From assembly GCA_025455065.1 (NCBI GenBank), contig JALONG010000020.1, positions 1 to 64,000 on the forward strand: a DNA stretch of 64,000 nucleotides, read 5' to 3'. Source of the stretch: Candidatus Kapaibacterium sp. Its GTDB lineage: Bacteria > Bacteroidota > Ignavibacteria > Kapaibacteriales > UBA4661. Shown here piece after piece: positions 1 through 9,015 of this stretch (positions within the stretch are counted from its first letter, which is position 1; each line of letters starts with the position of its first letter). Under the pieces are notes generated by a model. That model worked only from the letters and a program-made list of their open reading frames with translations, ran no database searches and had not been told where the DNA came from. The position numbers were made by a program, and so were the translations under genes.

Positions 1-117
1 TTGCGAATCTTCGTTGTATCTCTACCAAGCCTGAGTTTATCGGGCTTTGGGTGTAAACCATTGAGAAAAAAATTAGTTATCTCTAAATTTTGTCTAATGG
101 AATTTGAGGAGTTATGA
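1..117 (+). CDS. 3' end of an unrecognised open frame
   Basis: Frame 1 is open from the window edge to a TGA at 115-117. That stop overlaps the ATG of the next small frame as ATGA, the usual layout of translationally coupled genes. The last 38 residues end in MEFEEL. I do not recognise a family, and the stretch could be non-coding. Confidence 0.25.
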   Translation: MRIFVVSLPSLSLSGFGCKPLRKKLVISKFCLMEFEEL

Positions 118-227
118 AAAACCTACCTGATAAAACCTTGCTTCCGATAGCGGCGGCACGGAGGAATAATCTCAATCTTTGGAATGGAACAAGCATTGGT
201 GCGGCGAAGAAGATGGAGGCGATGTGA
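114..227 (+). CDS. 37-residue small ORF ahead of the TrlF-like gene
   Basis: An ATG at 114 follows a GAGGAG Shine-Dalgarno-like sequence and opens a 37-codon frame ending at the TGA of 225-227. Its start overlaps the preceding frame (ATGA), and its end overlaps the GTG start of the following gene (ATGTGA). This tight packing is the main evidence that it is translated. The peptide is basic with no membrane segment, and I recognise no family. It may be a leader peptide that couples translation of the downstream ATPase, or a remnant of a longer gene. Confidence 0.35.
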   Translation: MKNLPDKTLLPIAAARRNNLNLWNGTSIGAAKKMEAM

Positions 228-2890
228 GTATTTCTGTGGAAATATTAAACGATGCTCTTTCCCGACAGCAAGCAGCACGTTTTTACAAATGTGCATTGCA
301 GGTAAATCCGTATTCCTACGCCAAATATCGCGGTTGGGATGTTGGCGATGAGACCGCATACAATAATGCACTCGTTGAGGCTTGCCTTGCGGAAAATATT
401 GACGTTGTTGGCTTGGCGAATCACGGAGACATCGAAGATTCACTATCCTTGAAAACAGCTTTAGAAGCCGTAGGGATTACTGTTTTTCCGGGTATAGAGA
501 TTTCGAGTTCGGAGAAGATACATCTGGTGTGCCTCTTTCCACCGAAGACATCCTCCGTGCAACTCAACCAAATCATTGGCGCATTGCAGGGCGGTTCTTT
601 TGATGAAAATAAAACCATTCCTTCATCACAAGCTGCTTTGGAAATTCTTCAAAAAGCGAGAGATAAGCATGGTATTGGCTTTGCGGCACACTGTACGCAC
701 GATGGTGGTATTCTCCAGCGAAAACATCAAAATATTTGGAAAGAGAATATCCTTCTGGCTGCACAAATTCCGGGTTCGATTGAGAAACTCGAAGCGCAAT
801 ACAAGCAAATTATTCTGAATCAAACACCAGATTATCAGCGTTCACGTCCCATCGCGGTTATCAATGCAAAAGATATTGCTACGCCAGAAGACATTCGAGA
901 CCGCCGCGCCTCGTGTTTTATTAAAATGACCGAGCCAAGTATTGATGCGCTCCGCATGGCATTTTTAGACGCGGATTCGCGGATTCGACTTGCCGATACG
1001 ATGAACACAGTCCAGCATTCCCGTATTACCGCAATGGCGGTCGAAGGTGGGCGATTTTTAGATGATTTCAAGGTACATTTTAGCGATAATTTGAATACAT
1101 TTGTCGGCGGGCGTGGCACGGGCAAATCTACTATTTTGGAGGCATTGCGCTATGCGTTGGGGCTGGAAGCGGCATCGCAACAAGCCCGCAATGCTCATCA
1201 AGGCATGATAAAGAGTAATCTGGAAAATGCGCGAATCCTTCTGCGCGTTGTTTCGGAGAAGCATGGTGGCAATGAATATACCGTTGAACGTGTTGTTGGG
1301 CAAAGCCCTGTTGTCTATGATAGCACTGGCAACCGCTCATCATTACTGCCAAGCGACCTTTTGCCCGGCATTGAAATCTATGGACAAAATGAAATTCTGG
1401 ATATTGCCAATGCCCCCGATGTATTTCCCCGCATCATTGCACGTTTTATGGACGCGCCGCCCACAACTCGTAAAACCGAGATACTGCTGCAACTCAAAGA
1501 AAATCGGCAAAAATCTCTAGAACTCATCAATTCCCTTGATAATGCTCAGGTGGAACTCAATCAATTAGAAAAATTGCAAGAGCAGTTCGATACGCTCAAG
1601 CAGTTTGGTATTCAAGAAAAGCAAGAGCGCATTGAGCAATTAGACAAGGAAAAAGCACATATTTTGAATCGCGCCAATGAAGACCACGCCGATATTCAGA
1701 AGCGGTACACCGATTTTATTTGGGTTATTGACATCCCATTCGACCTGCAATATCTTTCAGAAGAAGCCATCAAAGATTCGCCCAATGCTGACGCTTTTCG
1801 GTTAATACGCGAGGTGTTTGAGGCATATCAATTAAGTGTTCGTGAAGCATTTGAGCCTGTTCGTGCGGCTCACAACCTTCTGAATAAATCACTACATCTT
1901 GCGAATCGTGCTTGGGAAGAACTGGGCAACACTGCCGAAGAAGAACTACGCCAAGCAATAAACAAACTCCAAGCGGATAAGAAAGCATTTGAAGCGGCAA
2001 AATCGGTTCGGCAATTATCCCAACGCATTGCGGCAGTCCAAGCATTGCAGCGTAAATTTACCTACAATCAAAATGAATTGAATCTGTTAATTACGATACG
2101 CGATTCACTGGTCAAAGACCTTGACAACGCACGTCGCAGAGAACTTGAATACCTCCAAACTACGCTCAAACGCTTGAATAAACGTTTGGAGAATCAAGTG
2201 CAGTTAGGTGTTCTTGAAGATAAGAATCGTAAAGACCTGCATACATTTTTGAAAAGTCTGCACGGCTTGGGCGATAAAACAACGGAATGGGTTCACAATG
2301 CGCCTCGAATAAATGTGCCGATATTGATTGAACAAATCAAAGCTGGAGTAGAATGTCTGCTCTTGCGCTATAAAGATTACGGCATGACGGAGAGCATCGC
2401 ATCAATCCTTGTGAATATGGGTGATGAGAACATTCTGAAGCTGCAAGAAATCACAACAGATTACGAAATCACGATAGAACTGAATGTCGGTACAGCCACC
2501 GAGCCTGATTTCAAGAGCATTCACGACCTTTCGACAGGACAGAAATGCACAGCAATTCTTCATATACTTCTGCTGGAAAACCCCGACCCGCTTATTCTCG
2601 ACCAGCCAGAGGATAACCTTGATAACGCCTTCATTGCTGAACGTATCGTAGAGCAGGTGCGTAAAATGAAAACAGAACGGCAGTTTATTTTTGCAACACA
2701 CAACGCGAACATTCCCGTTTTTGGTGATGCAGAATGGCTGGCAGTTCTGGAAGCCACAAGCAATCGTTTGACGTACCGCGAGGAATACATTGGTTCTATT
2801 GACAAACCTTCGGTACAAGCGGCGGCGGCACGTATTTTGGAAGGCGGCAAAGAAGCATTTATGCACCGCCGCGAGAAATATGGATACTGA
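224..2890 (+). CDS. TrlF-like protein: PHP-type N-terminus plus SMC/ABC-like ATPase
   Basis: I chose the GTG at 224 (888 residues) because GGAGG lies 5 bases upstream and the codon overlaps the previous stop. The ATG at 179 is an in-frame alternative without such a site. Residues 20 to about 165 follow the plan of a PHP phosphoesterase: motif I region ALQVNP at 24-29, ANHGDIE near 65-71, FPGIEI near 88-93, AAHCTHD further on. The first His-x-His is absent. A Walker A (GGRGTGKST, near 294) opens an ABC/SMC-type ATPase whose halves are split by a long helical, probably coiled-coil stretch. Near the C-terminus come the signature LSTGQKC (about 769), Walker B with D-loop (LILDQPEDNLD, about 790) and a switch His (ATHNANI). 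PHP-ABC fusions of this kind are known from conflict systems and probably act on nucleic acid. It starts a same-strand run with the next two genes. Confidence 0.8.
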   Translation: MSISVEILNDALSRQQAARFYKCALQVNPYSYAKYRGWDVGDETAYNNALVEACLAENIDVVGLANHGDIEDSLSLKTALEAVGITVFPGIEISSSEKIHLVCLFPPKTSSVQLNQIIGALQGGSFDENKTIPSSQAALEILQKARDKHGIGFAAHCTHDGGILQRKHQNIWKENILLAAQIPGSIEKLEAQYKQIILNQTPDYQRSRPIAVINAKDIATPEDIRDRRASCFIKMTEPSIDALRMAFLDADSRIRLADTMNTVQHSRITAMAVEGGRFLDDFKVHFSDNLNTFVGGRGTGKSTILEALRYALGLEAASQQARNAHQGMIKSNLENARILLRVVSEKHGGNEYTVERVVGQSPVVYDSTGNRSSLLPSDLLPGIEIYGQNEILDIANAPDVFPRIIARFMDAPPTTRKTEILLQLKENRQKSLELINSLDNAQVELNQLEKLQEQFDTLKQFGIQEKQERIEQLDKEKAHILNRANEDHADIQKRYTDFIWVIDIPFDLQYLSEEAIKDSPNADAFRLIREVFEAYQLSVREAFEPVRAAHNLLNKSLHLANRAWEELGNTAEEELRQAINKLQADKKAFEAAKSVRQLSQRIAAVQALQRKFTYNQNELNLLITIRDSLVKDLDNARRRELEYLQTTLKRLNKRLENQVQLGVLEDKNRKDLHTFLKSLHGLGDKTTEWVHNAPRINVPILIEQIKAGVECLLLRYKDYGMTESIASILVNMGDENILKLQEITTDYEITIELNVGTATEPDFKSIHDLSTGQKCTAILHILLLENPDPLILDQPEDNLDNAFIAERIVEQVRKMKTERQFIFATHNANIPVFGDAEWLAVLEATSNRLTYREEYIGSIDKPSVQAAAARILEGGKEAFMHRREKYGY

Positions 2891-2929
2891 TATTGACCAT
2901 TTTCCCCATACAAAACCGATATTGAGACC

Positions 2930-4189
2930 ATGACCCAAAGTGAGCTTTTTGAAATACTTGCCAATGGCGAAAACTCTTTCATTGAGTTCAAACGTGATGA
3001 CGTGAAGCCACAAGATTTAGCGAAAGAGTGCGTTGCCTTCGCAAATACCGCCGGAGGGCGCATTCTGCTTGGTGTGGAAGATAATGGGGAAATTTCCGGC
3101 ACAAGTCGCGGCGCAGGTGAAACAGAACGATGGGTAATGGACACCGTGTTTGGGAAGTATATTCACCCCACCATTATTCCCTTGTATGAGGAATTGGCGA
3201 TGGCAGACGGCAAACGTATAGGCGTAATCACGATTGCAAGCGGTATATCGAAGCCATATTATCGCCTTTTGAATGAACGAGAAGAGCCGTATATCCGCAT
3301 TGGCACACTCAGCAAATTAGCCACTCGTGAGCAGCAATTACGTCTCCTGGAAAGTAGCGGGCTGCTCTATGTTGAAAAATTACCCATTTCGGGAACGAGT
3401 ATGCGCGACCTTGATGCGCGAAGATTTAAGGATTTTACGAAGAGATTTTACGACGAGCAGATAGATTCTATCAGTAATGAAGAGCTTGCAGAACGGATGT
3501 TAATGCTTGATATTTTGCATAAAACTGAAACTTCTCAACTACATACCACTATTGTCGGTCTGTTGCTTTTTGGCAATCGCCCAGCAAGATATTTACCCCA
3601 AGCAGGTGTTCGCATTATCGTCTATCGAGGCGAAGAGCCTGATTATGACACTATGAGCGATGAAGTCCTCGACGCGCCGTTGGTGGAATTACGACGTGAG
3701 GGGGAAAACGATGAGCAAACACCGAATATTATGGAGAAGGATTTCTTTTCCATCATCGTAGAGCGTTTGCAGCCCTTCATTTCACACGAGCGCGTAGCGG
3801 AAGGAGCAATAACACGTGAACGAGTCTGGGATTACCCGCCTATCGTTTTGCGCGAAGCCTTGGTCAATGCTTTTGCTCACCGAGATTGGACAAAAGCTAA
3901 TCAAAATCGTATTGAGGTGTTCAGCAATCGCATGGAAATCACGAGTTTTGGTGGATTGCCCAATACTTTAACAATAGAGAAAATCAAGCGCGGCCAGCAA
4001 TATCCGCGTAATCCCTTGCTTATTCGTGCGTTGCGGTATTATGGCTACATTGATGACAGAGGCATGGGTATTCGTCGAAAAATCATCCCGGAAATGCTGA
4101 AATACTCAGCACAAGAGCCGATATTTGAGATAACGGAAGATTTCGTCAAACTTATTTTATTGAAACGCATATCATCACCCTTCACGTAG
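2930..4189 (+). CDS. AlbA_2 (Schlafen-type) and GHKL-like ATP-binding protein
   Basis: The 419-residue protein starts with an AlbA_2 domain (about residues 13-125): the segment FIEFKRD, the helix around AFANTAGG and the strand LLGVEDNGEISG are typical. The C-terminal third resembles the HATPase_c_4 domain often attached to AlbA_2, with an N-box-like stretch REALVNAFAHRDW and a glycine-containing motif DRGMGIRRKI. Such proteins are annotated as transcriptional regulators or ATP-binding proteins and are common in defence islands; the AlbA_2 fold is shared with Schlafen nucleases. The gene lies 39 bases after the TrlF-like ATPase and 10 bases before the AAA gene, so the three probably form one transcript. 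The start has no strong ribosome binding site. Whether the protein cuts RNA or only binds nucleic acid cannot be read from the sequence. Confidence 0.8.
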   Translation: MTQSELFEILANGENSFIEFKRDDVKPQDLAKECVAFANTAGGRILLGVEDNGEISGTSRGAGETERWVMDTVFGKYIHPTIIPLYEELAMADGKRIGVITIASGISKPYYRLLNEREEPYIRIGTLSKLATREQQLRLLESSGLLYVEKLPISGTSMRDLDARRFKDFTKRFYDEQIDSISNEELAERMLMLDILHKTETSQLHTTIVGLLLFGNRPARYLPQAGVRIIVYRGEEPDYDTMSDEVLDAPLVELRREGENDEQTPNIMEKDFFSIIVERLQPFISHERVAEGAITRERVWDYPPIVLREALVNAFAHRDWTKANQNRIEVFSNRMEITSFGGLPNTLTIEKIKRGQQYPRNPLLIRALRYYGYIDDRGMGIRRKIIPEMLKYSAQEPIFEITEDFVKLILLKRISSPFT

Positions 4190-4199
4190 AATTTGCTTT

Positions 4200-5831
4200 A
4201 TGAGAATCCAATCGCTACAACTAAAAAACTTCAAACGCTTCACCGACCTTACCATCACGAATATCCCCGAAACAGCAAAGCTGGTGCTGCTTATCGGCGG
4301 CAATGGGTCGGGGAAATCGTGCGTGTTTGATGCGTTTGATTGGGCAAAAAAATTACACACGGTTTTTATGAAGGATTTTGCAGAGTCTAGGTTATACTAT
4401 CGTAAACAAAGTGATAAACTTATACAAGGGCGCATTCATTTGCATGGTGGTTATAGTATTCCTCTGGAAGATGATTTTGCAAGTTTGGGCGGCGGACCAG
4501 AGAACTCAGTAGAACACAGATTTTTCGGTCGCAGCAGCAACCGCATCATTCCTGAGATTACGAATACGGCAAATCCTTCACTGATTGCGACCGACGGTGA
4601 TGCACCTCTGTCATACATTCACAACGATACACGCTTTATCAATGATGCTTTCCTCTACATTGATACTATTGACAAAGCCTTGCGTGCGCCTGTTTTTCGG
4701 GGTGAGCAGGTAGATGTGGTGAAAATTTTCCATGAGCAAATCAAGCCATTGAATGATTCGCTCAACGCAATTTTTGGCGATAATCCGAAAACCACCATTC
4801 AAGTCGTCGAAATACAAGGCGCAACCCCTACAACGCCTGCAAAACCTGTCTTCCGCAAAGGCGACGCGCTTATCAACTACGATTTGCTCTCGCATGGCGA
4901 AAAGCAAGTCGTCATCCTGCTTCTGAACTTTATTGTGCGGAAAAAGTATTACGAAGATTCGATTATTTTTATTGATGAAATGGACTGCCACTTGAATACC
5001 GCATTGCAGTTCAATTTGCTGAAGGAAATCGTTACACGCTGGATTCCCGACACCGCGCAACTCTGGACGGCAAGCCACGCGCTGGGCTTTATTGATTATG
5101 CACGGAGTTCGGACGAAGCCGCTACGATTGATTTTGATTTGCTGGATTTCGATGTGCCGCAAACGCTTGTTCCTGTGTCGAAAGAGAAAGTTGAAGTCTA
5201 TGATATTGCCATACCAAAGCAGATGCTGTCTATTGTTTTGGGTGATAGAAGGTTGGTATTTTGCGAGAATAAGAATGACGTTTTGCTGAATTTGGTTGGC
5301 ATAGAAAAAACTATCTTTGTTGGCGTTCGGGATTCTGCCGCAGTATTTCTGCATATCAAGCGCGATACTCAATATCACTCTCTGCGTGACCGCGATTTCC
5401 TCACCGATACTGAAATAGAGCGGCTTGCAAAGGCGTATCCGCAGCACCATATTTTGCGATATTATTGCTTTGAAAATTATCTTTATCACCCCGACAATAT
5501 TGCCGGACTTGCTCCCGAAGGCTTCGACAAAGAGGTGTACATACAAAATTTGATGCGGCAGAAGAAAGAGCGAGAAAATAGTATTTTGATGAAAATTAAT
5601 GATGTACGCAATCGTTACGAAGAATTCAAGACTGATGCGAAACTCAAAGATGATGAGGCTACTAGCATTGCGGAGGATGTACGCAGCGATGATTTTGAGC
5701 GGTGGTACAAGTTTTTCAGCATGAAAGAAGCCGTAAAAACGTATCTTGCACCCTTTCAACTCAAGCAACAAGACCTTGTGCAAACTGCTTGGTTCAAACA
5801 ACATCTAAGCCAAATCATCCAAAAAACCTGA
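4200..5831 (+). CDS. AAA ATPase with C-terminal TOPRIM/DUF4435-like region (OLD-like)
   Basis: This 543-residue protein begins like a RecF/OLD-type ATPase (RIQSLQLKNFKRF). It has a Walker A at 33-40 (GGNGSGKS), a signature-like LSHGEKQ, Walker B IIFIDEMDCHLN and a sensor-like TASHALGF. After about residue 340 a TOPRIM/DUF4435-like part follows: VFCENKNDVLLN resembles the first acidic strand, LRDRDFLTD the DxD motif, and FENYLYHP the conserved ENYL stretch of DUF4435. OLD-family proteins are ATP-regulated nucleases, several of them phage-defence effectors, so a nuclease role is plausible but unproven. The helical C-terminal tail has no clear match. The gene follows the AlbA_2 gene by 10 bases and precedes the helicase gene by 55 bases. 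Confidence 0.8.
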   Translation: MRIQSLQLKNFKRFTDLTITNIPETAKLVLLIGGNGSGKSCVFDAFDWAKKLHTVFMKDFAESRLYYRKQSDKLIQGRIHLHGGYSIPLEDDFASLGGGPENSVEHRFFGRSSNRIIPEITNTANPSLIATDGDAPLSYIHNDTRFINDAFLYIDTIDKALRAPVFRGEQVDVVKIFHEQIKPLNDSLNAIFGDNPKTTIQVVEIQGATPTTPAKPVFRKGDALINYDLLSHGEKQVVILLLNFIVRKKYYEDSIIFIDEMDCHLNTALQFNLLKEIVTRWIPDTAQLWTASHALGFIDYARSSDEAATIDFDLLDFDVPQTLVPVSKEKVEVYDIAIPKQMLSIVLGDRRLVFCENKNDVLLNLVGIEKTIFVGVRDSAAVFLHIKRDTQYHSLRDRDFLTDTEIERLAKAYPQHHILRYYCFENYLYHPDNIAGLAPEGFDKEVYIQNLMRQKKERENSILMKINDVRNRYEEFKTDAKLKDDEATSIAEDVRSDDFERWYKFFSMKEAVKTYLAPFQLKQQDLVQTAWFKQHLSQIIQKT

Positions 5832-5886
5832 ATTTGCGCATTGACGCATCATCAAAAACATTATCAACCGTTACCAAAGCGCACAG

Positions 5887-8277
5887 ATGACCACTCCCAC
5901 GTTTATTGGCTCTCTTGATACCGTCGTGCAGCTCGGAGACCGCATAGATATTCCCTCCGCGCCGATTCTTTCCGGTAATATGCTCCGCATCCCGCTTGAT
6001 ACCGCGCTGAGTAATTTTCTGGCAATGCACAACGCCGATATTCGCCTTGAAAGCCGCTTGAAAATTGAGTTTCTCCACGATGCCGATACGCAAACACTCC
6101 TCGCTGAAATTCCCCAAAACGACGTACAACGTTCCGATACCCTTGTCAATGCCGCACAGGGACTTGCATTGCAGTGTATTGAAACTTCACCACTCATTTT
6201 TTCTCTAGTCACACGGACGGAAATCGCAGGTACGCACTCTGCTCTAAAACCCTCACAAACACTTGCTGTGCAAAATGTGCAAACAGAAAGCGGCGTTGGT
6301 ATTAGCTTCAACACGCACGACACCACACTTCTCGGCTTACCAAAACAGCAGATTGTTTCCTTAGACCGTTTTCGCGCCAATCAACTTGCCACGCAACTCA
6401 GCATGGTTGCCGGGTTTGAAGATTTGCTGGGATTAGCACTCGTGCGCGATATGCAGCCGCTCGAACACCAAATCAGCACCGTCAAGACCGCACTCAGGCG
6501 TTTTCGTGGGCGGGCGATGTTCTGCGACGAAGTAGGCTTGGGCAAAACTGTGGAAGCCGGTATGACGACGCTGGAACTCATCGCACGAGGCTTGGCGCGG
6601 CGTGTGCTGGTGCTTACGCCGCCCTCGCTTGTGGCTCAATGGCACGGAGAAATGAAGCAAAAATTCGGATTGGAATTTCTCGCCTATGACACGGTGATGT
6701 ACAAAGAGCAAGGCTTAGAGCCGCTTTCCACGCATGACCGTATCATCCTTTCCTACCACACCGCCAAGCGTGACCCGTACCGAAGTGAGATTTTACGCCA
6801 AGAGTGGGATGTTGTGGTGATTGACGAAGTGCATCATTTCCGCAATCGCACAACGCTTTTGTGGAAATTTGCCGCCGAACTCAAGAAAAAATATATTTTC
6901 CTGCTCACCGCAACGCCTGTTCAGAACAACCTCGAAGAACTGTTCAACCTTGTAACGCTGCTGCAACCGGGGCTTCTCAGCACGGCAAACACATTTCAAA
7001 AGCAGTTTGTTGATAAAACTGATAAATTGAAGCCGCGTAACGTGGAGCAGCTTCACAGCTTGCTTGCAGAGGTGATGATTCGCAATAGCCGCTCCAATGT
7101 CGGTATTGCCATGACGCGCCGCATTGCTCGTACCGAATCTGTGCCGCTTTCTAATGCCGAAAGGGCGCTCTATGACGAGGTTTCGCGCTTCATCGTCTCG
7201 GAACTCCGCACTAAATCAGCAATCAAAGAGGCACAAGCCGCCGAAAAAGAAGCGGCAAAGACTGCACGAGAAGCGGCAAAAGCTGCAAAAGAGGCAGAAA
7301 AACTCGCCTTGGCGACTGCGAAGGAAGCCGCTAAACTCTCAGGTAAACGCACGACAAAAGCAACAACTGCCGCCCTTGAAGAAGTCCCTGAACCCAAGAA
7401 AAAAGCGACGGCAAAAACCAAAGCAACACTTGAAGCAACAACGCCGAAAACAAGCAATGAAGAGCCTTCCAAAGGATTATCCAAAATCGGCTTGCTCACA
7501 CTTCAGCGTGAATTGGGAAGTTCGCCGCAGGCGGCAGCCGGAACACTCCGCCGCATGGCAGACGACACAAAACTCGCCGCAGCAGTGCGGAAGCGGCTTG
7601 CAGCAATGGCTGAGGCTGCACATAATTTGCGCGATAACGCCAAAACCGAGCGTTTGCTGAAACTCGTCAAAGAATTTCCTGATAAAATCGTAATTTTCAC
7701 GCAATTCCGCGAAACACAAACCATGCTCTACGAAAGACTGCAAGCCGCAGGCGAGGATGTTGTCATGTTTCATGGCGGAATGTTGCGTCTGCAAAAAGAG
7801 GAAGCAATCGCGCAATTTCGCGCTTCAGCGAGGATTTTGCTGACGACGGACGCAGGAAGCGAAGGGCGCAATTTGCAGTTTTGTAACGCAATTTGTAACT
7901 TCGATTTGCCGTGGAATCCGATGAAAATTGAGCAGCGCATTGGTCGCCTGAGCCGCATCGGTCAGCAGCGTGACGTGTATGTGTTCAATTTTGCTGCCGC
8001 CGACACGTTTGAATCTGCCGTTTTGCACCTTTTGGAGGCAAAAATTGCGATGTTTGAACTCGTTGTTGGCGAAATTGACATGATTTTGGGTAATGTTGAT
8101 GAAGAGCAGGAATTTGAGGAAATGGTAACGGATTTGTGGGTAGAATCTGACTCAATGCAAGATTTTACGGGCAAACTCGACCATTTGGGCAACAAACTTT
8201 TGGCAGCAAAAGAAACGTATTTGAAGCAAAAAGAATTAGAAGACCGCTTGTTTGGTGATAAGTTTGGTGCAGAATAA
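5887..8277 (+). CDS. SNF2-family helicase/translocase with Ala/Lys-rich insert
   Basis: The 796-residue protein is a superfamily 2 SNF2/RapA-like ATPase. Visible motifs are Walker A DEVGLGKT (about 213-220), motif Ia LVLTPPSLVAQW, the DEVH box (about 313-316), motif III TATP, motif V TTDAGSEGRNLQ and motif VI QRIGRLSRIGQ (about 683). The first 180 residues have no obvious domain and may bind substrate. Between the two RecA lobes lies a stretch of about 85 residues (roughly 447-532) made almost only of Ala, Lys, Glu and Thr, like the tail of histone H1. SNF2 proteins move double-stranded DNA or remove bound proteins, and relatives act in DISARM. The gene follows the conflict-type ATPases in the same direction. 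The next two genes include a coiled-coil protein with the same Ala/Lys-rich style, a likely partner. Confidence 0.88.
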   Translation: MTTPTFIGSLDTVVQLGDRIDIPSAPILSGNMLRIPLDTALSNFLAMHNADIRLESRLKIEFLHDADTQTLLAEIPQNDVQRSDTLVNAAQGLALQCIETSPLIFSLVTRTEIAGTHSALKPSQTLAVQNVQTESGVGISFNTHDTTLLGLPKQQIVSLDRFRANQLATQLSMVAGFEDLLGLALVRDMQPLEHQISTVKTALRRFRGRAMFCDEVGLGKTVEAGMTTLELIARGLARRVLVLTPPSLVAQWHGEMKQKFGLEFLAYDTVMYKEQGLEPLSTHDRIILSYHTAKRDPYRSEILRQEWDVVVIDEVHHFRNRTTLLWKFAAELKKKYIFLLTATPVQNNLEELFNLVTLLQPGLLSTANTFQKQFVDKTDKLKPRNVEQLHSLLAEVMIRNSRSNVGIAMTRRIARTESVPLSNAERALYDEVSRFIVSELRTKSAIKEAQAAEKEAAKTAREAAKAAKEAEKLALATAKEAAKLSGKRTTKATTAALEEVPEPKKKATAKTKATLEATTPKTSNEEPSKGLSKIGLLTLQRELGSSPQAAAGTLRRMADDTKLAAAVRKRLAAMAEAAHNLRDNAKTERLLKLVKEFPDKIVIFTQFRETQTMLYERLQAAGEDVVMFHGGMLRLQKEEAIAQFRASARILLTTDAGSEGRNLQFCNAICNFDLPWNPMKIEQRIGRLSRIGQQRDVYVFNFAAADTFESAVLHLLEAKIAMFELVVGEIDMILGNVDEEQEFEEMVTDLWVESDSMQDFTGKLDHLGNKLLAAKETYLKQKELEDRLFGDKFGAE

Positions 8278-8373
8278 TACTACCGGTTATGTTATCACTA
8301 ATAGACATCATACGGATTAGTGGTTTGGGAGAATAGAAACTCATGTAAAGCACATTGCTACTGATGTTTAGTG

Positions 8374-8448
8374 GCACAGACATTTTTGTCTGTGCGTACC
8401 CCCCTAACACAGCACCAAATCTCGCACAGGCAGAAATGCTTGTGCCAC
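8374..8448. repeat. Dispersed palindrome, one near-perfect and one diverged copy
   Basis: At 8374-8395 the arms GCACAGACA and TGTCTGTGC flank a TTTT loop. A diverged copy lies at 8424-8445 (arms GCACAGGCA and TGCTTGTGC). Both are edged by a GTGG or CCAC extension. The same element is found at 8527-8552 and, in coding sequence, at 21625-21870. Confidence 0.85.
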
Positions 8449-8526
8449 TGAAAGGTTCTCAACACGTAATCTGAATAATGTCTAATACCAATTCGAGTTG
8501 ATAACTGTGCAAAAAAATCCGGCTTC

Positions 8527-8552
8527 AGTGGCACAGACATTCTTGTCTGTGC
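8527..8552. repeat. Dispersed palindrome, third intergenic copy
   Basis: AGTG is followed by GCACAGACA (8531-8539), the loop TTCT and TGTCTGTGC (8544-8552). It matches the copy at 8374 except within the loop. Confidence 0.85.
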
Positions 8553-8649
8553 GAGTATTTATGCTGTTTCCAGAGAAAAGCATTAAAAAAACAATGCACA
8601 ATCCTCAACGTAAATTGGTATAATATCATCATTTTTGGAGATTTTTTTT

Positions 8650-8964
8650 ATGGCTATCACACTAGGTGTTTATTTCGTTAGTGTAGCGTTTCTGCTGCTT
8701 TCAGGCGTAGGAATTGCATCACTGCTGCGGTGGATATTGCCGCAGTTGGATTACTCTATTTCCATTCTACTCGGCGTTATTGCTTCATTTATCGGCATAC
8801 GAGCAGTCATGGCTGTTGCTCCCAAGCCGAGGCAGATTTTCGACCAATATTATGAAGAAGAAGTGATGCCTGTGAACGAAACAATGATGTGGATTCCTGA
8901 TTCGGCTTTAGAAGAAGAGCCGATTCGCCGCAAACAACGCTCTCGCACAAAGCGTAAATCATAG
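8650..8964 (+). CDS. Small membrane protein with two TM segments
   Basis: The 104-residue frame starts at an ATG placed 9 bases after GGAG (8637-8640); a TTG at 8635 would add five residues but would use up that binding site. Two hydrophobic stretches (about residues 3-26 and 36-58) are followed by an acidic and then very basic cytoplasmic tail ending in KQRSRTKRKS. I recognise no family. It lies between the SNF2 gene and its likely coiled-coil partner on the same strand. It may belong to that unit, but the repeat-filled gap upstream suggests its own promoter. Confidence 0.6.
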   Translation: MAITLGVYFVSVAFLLLSGVGIASLLRWILPQLDYSISILLGVIASFIGIRAVMAVAPKPRQIFDQYYEEEVMPVNETMMWIPDSALEEEPIRRKQRSRTKRKS

Positions 8965-9015
8965 CCACAAACCATACTTTTTTTGAATATTGTTTGATGA
9001 AGATTTTTGTTCACT

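Larger units (their letters stand above)
8278..8649. other. Intergenic region with three copies of a palindromic element
   Basis: This gap of about 370 bases has no convincing gene. It carries two close copies and one diverged copy of a short palindrome (see the repeat entries). Just before the next gene there is a TATAAT-like hexamer near 8619 and a GGAG ribosome binding site at 8637-8640. Confidence 0.6.

Noticed and set aside
4611-5804. 397-residue minus-strand open frame opposite the OLD-like ATPase
   Set aside because: No start signal or domain; the plus strand carries Walker A, Walker B and TOPRIM-like motifs in the right order.
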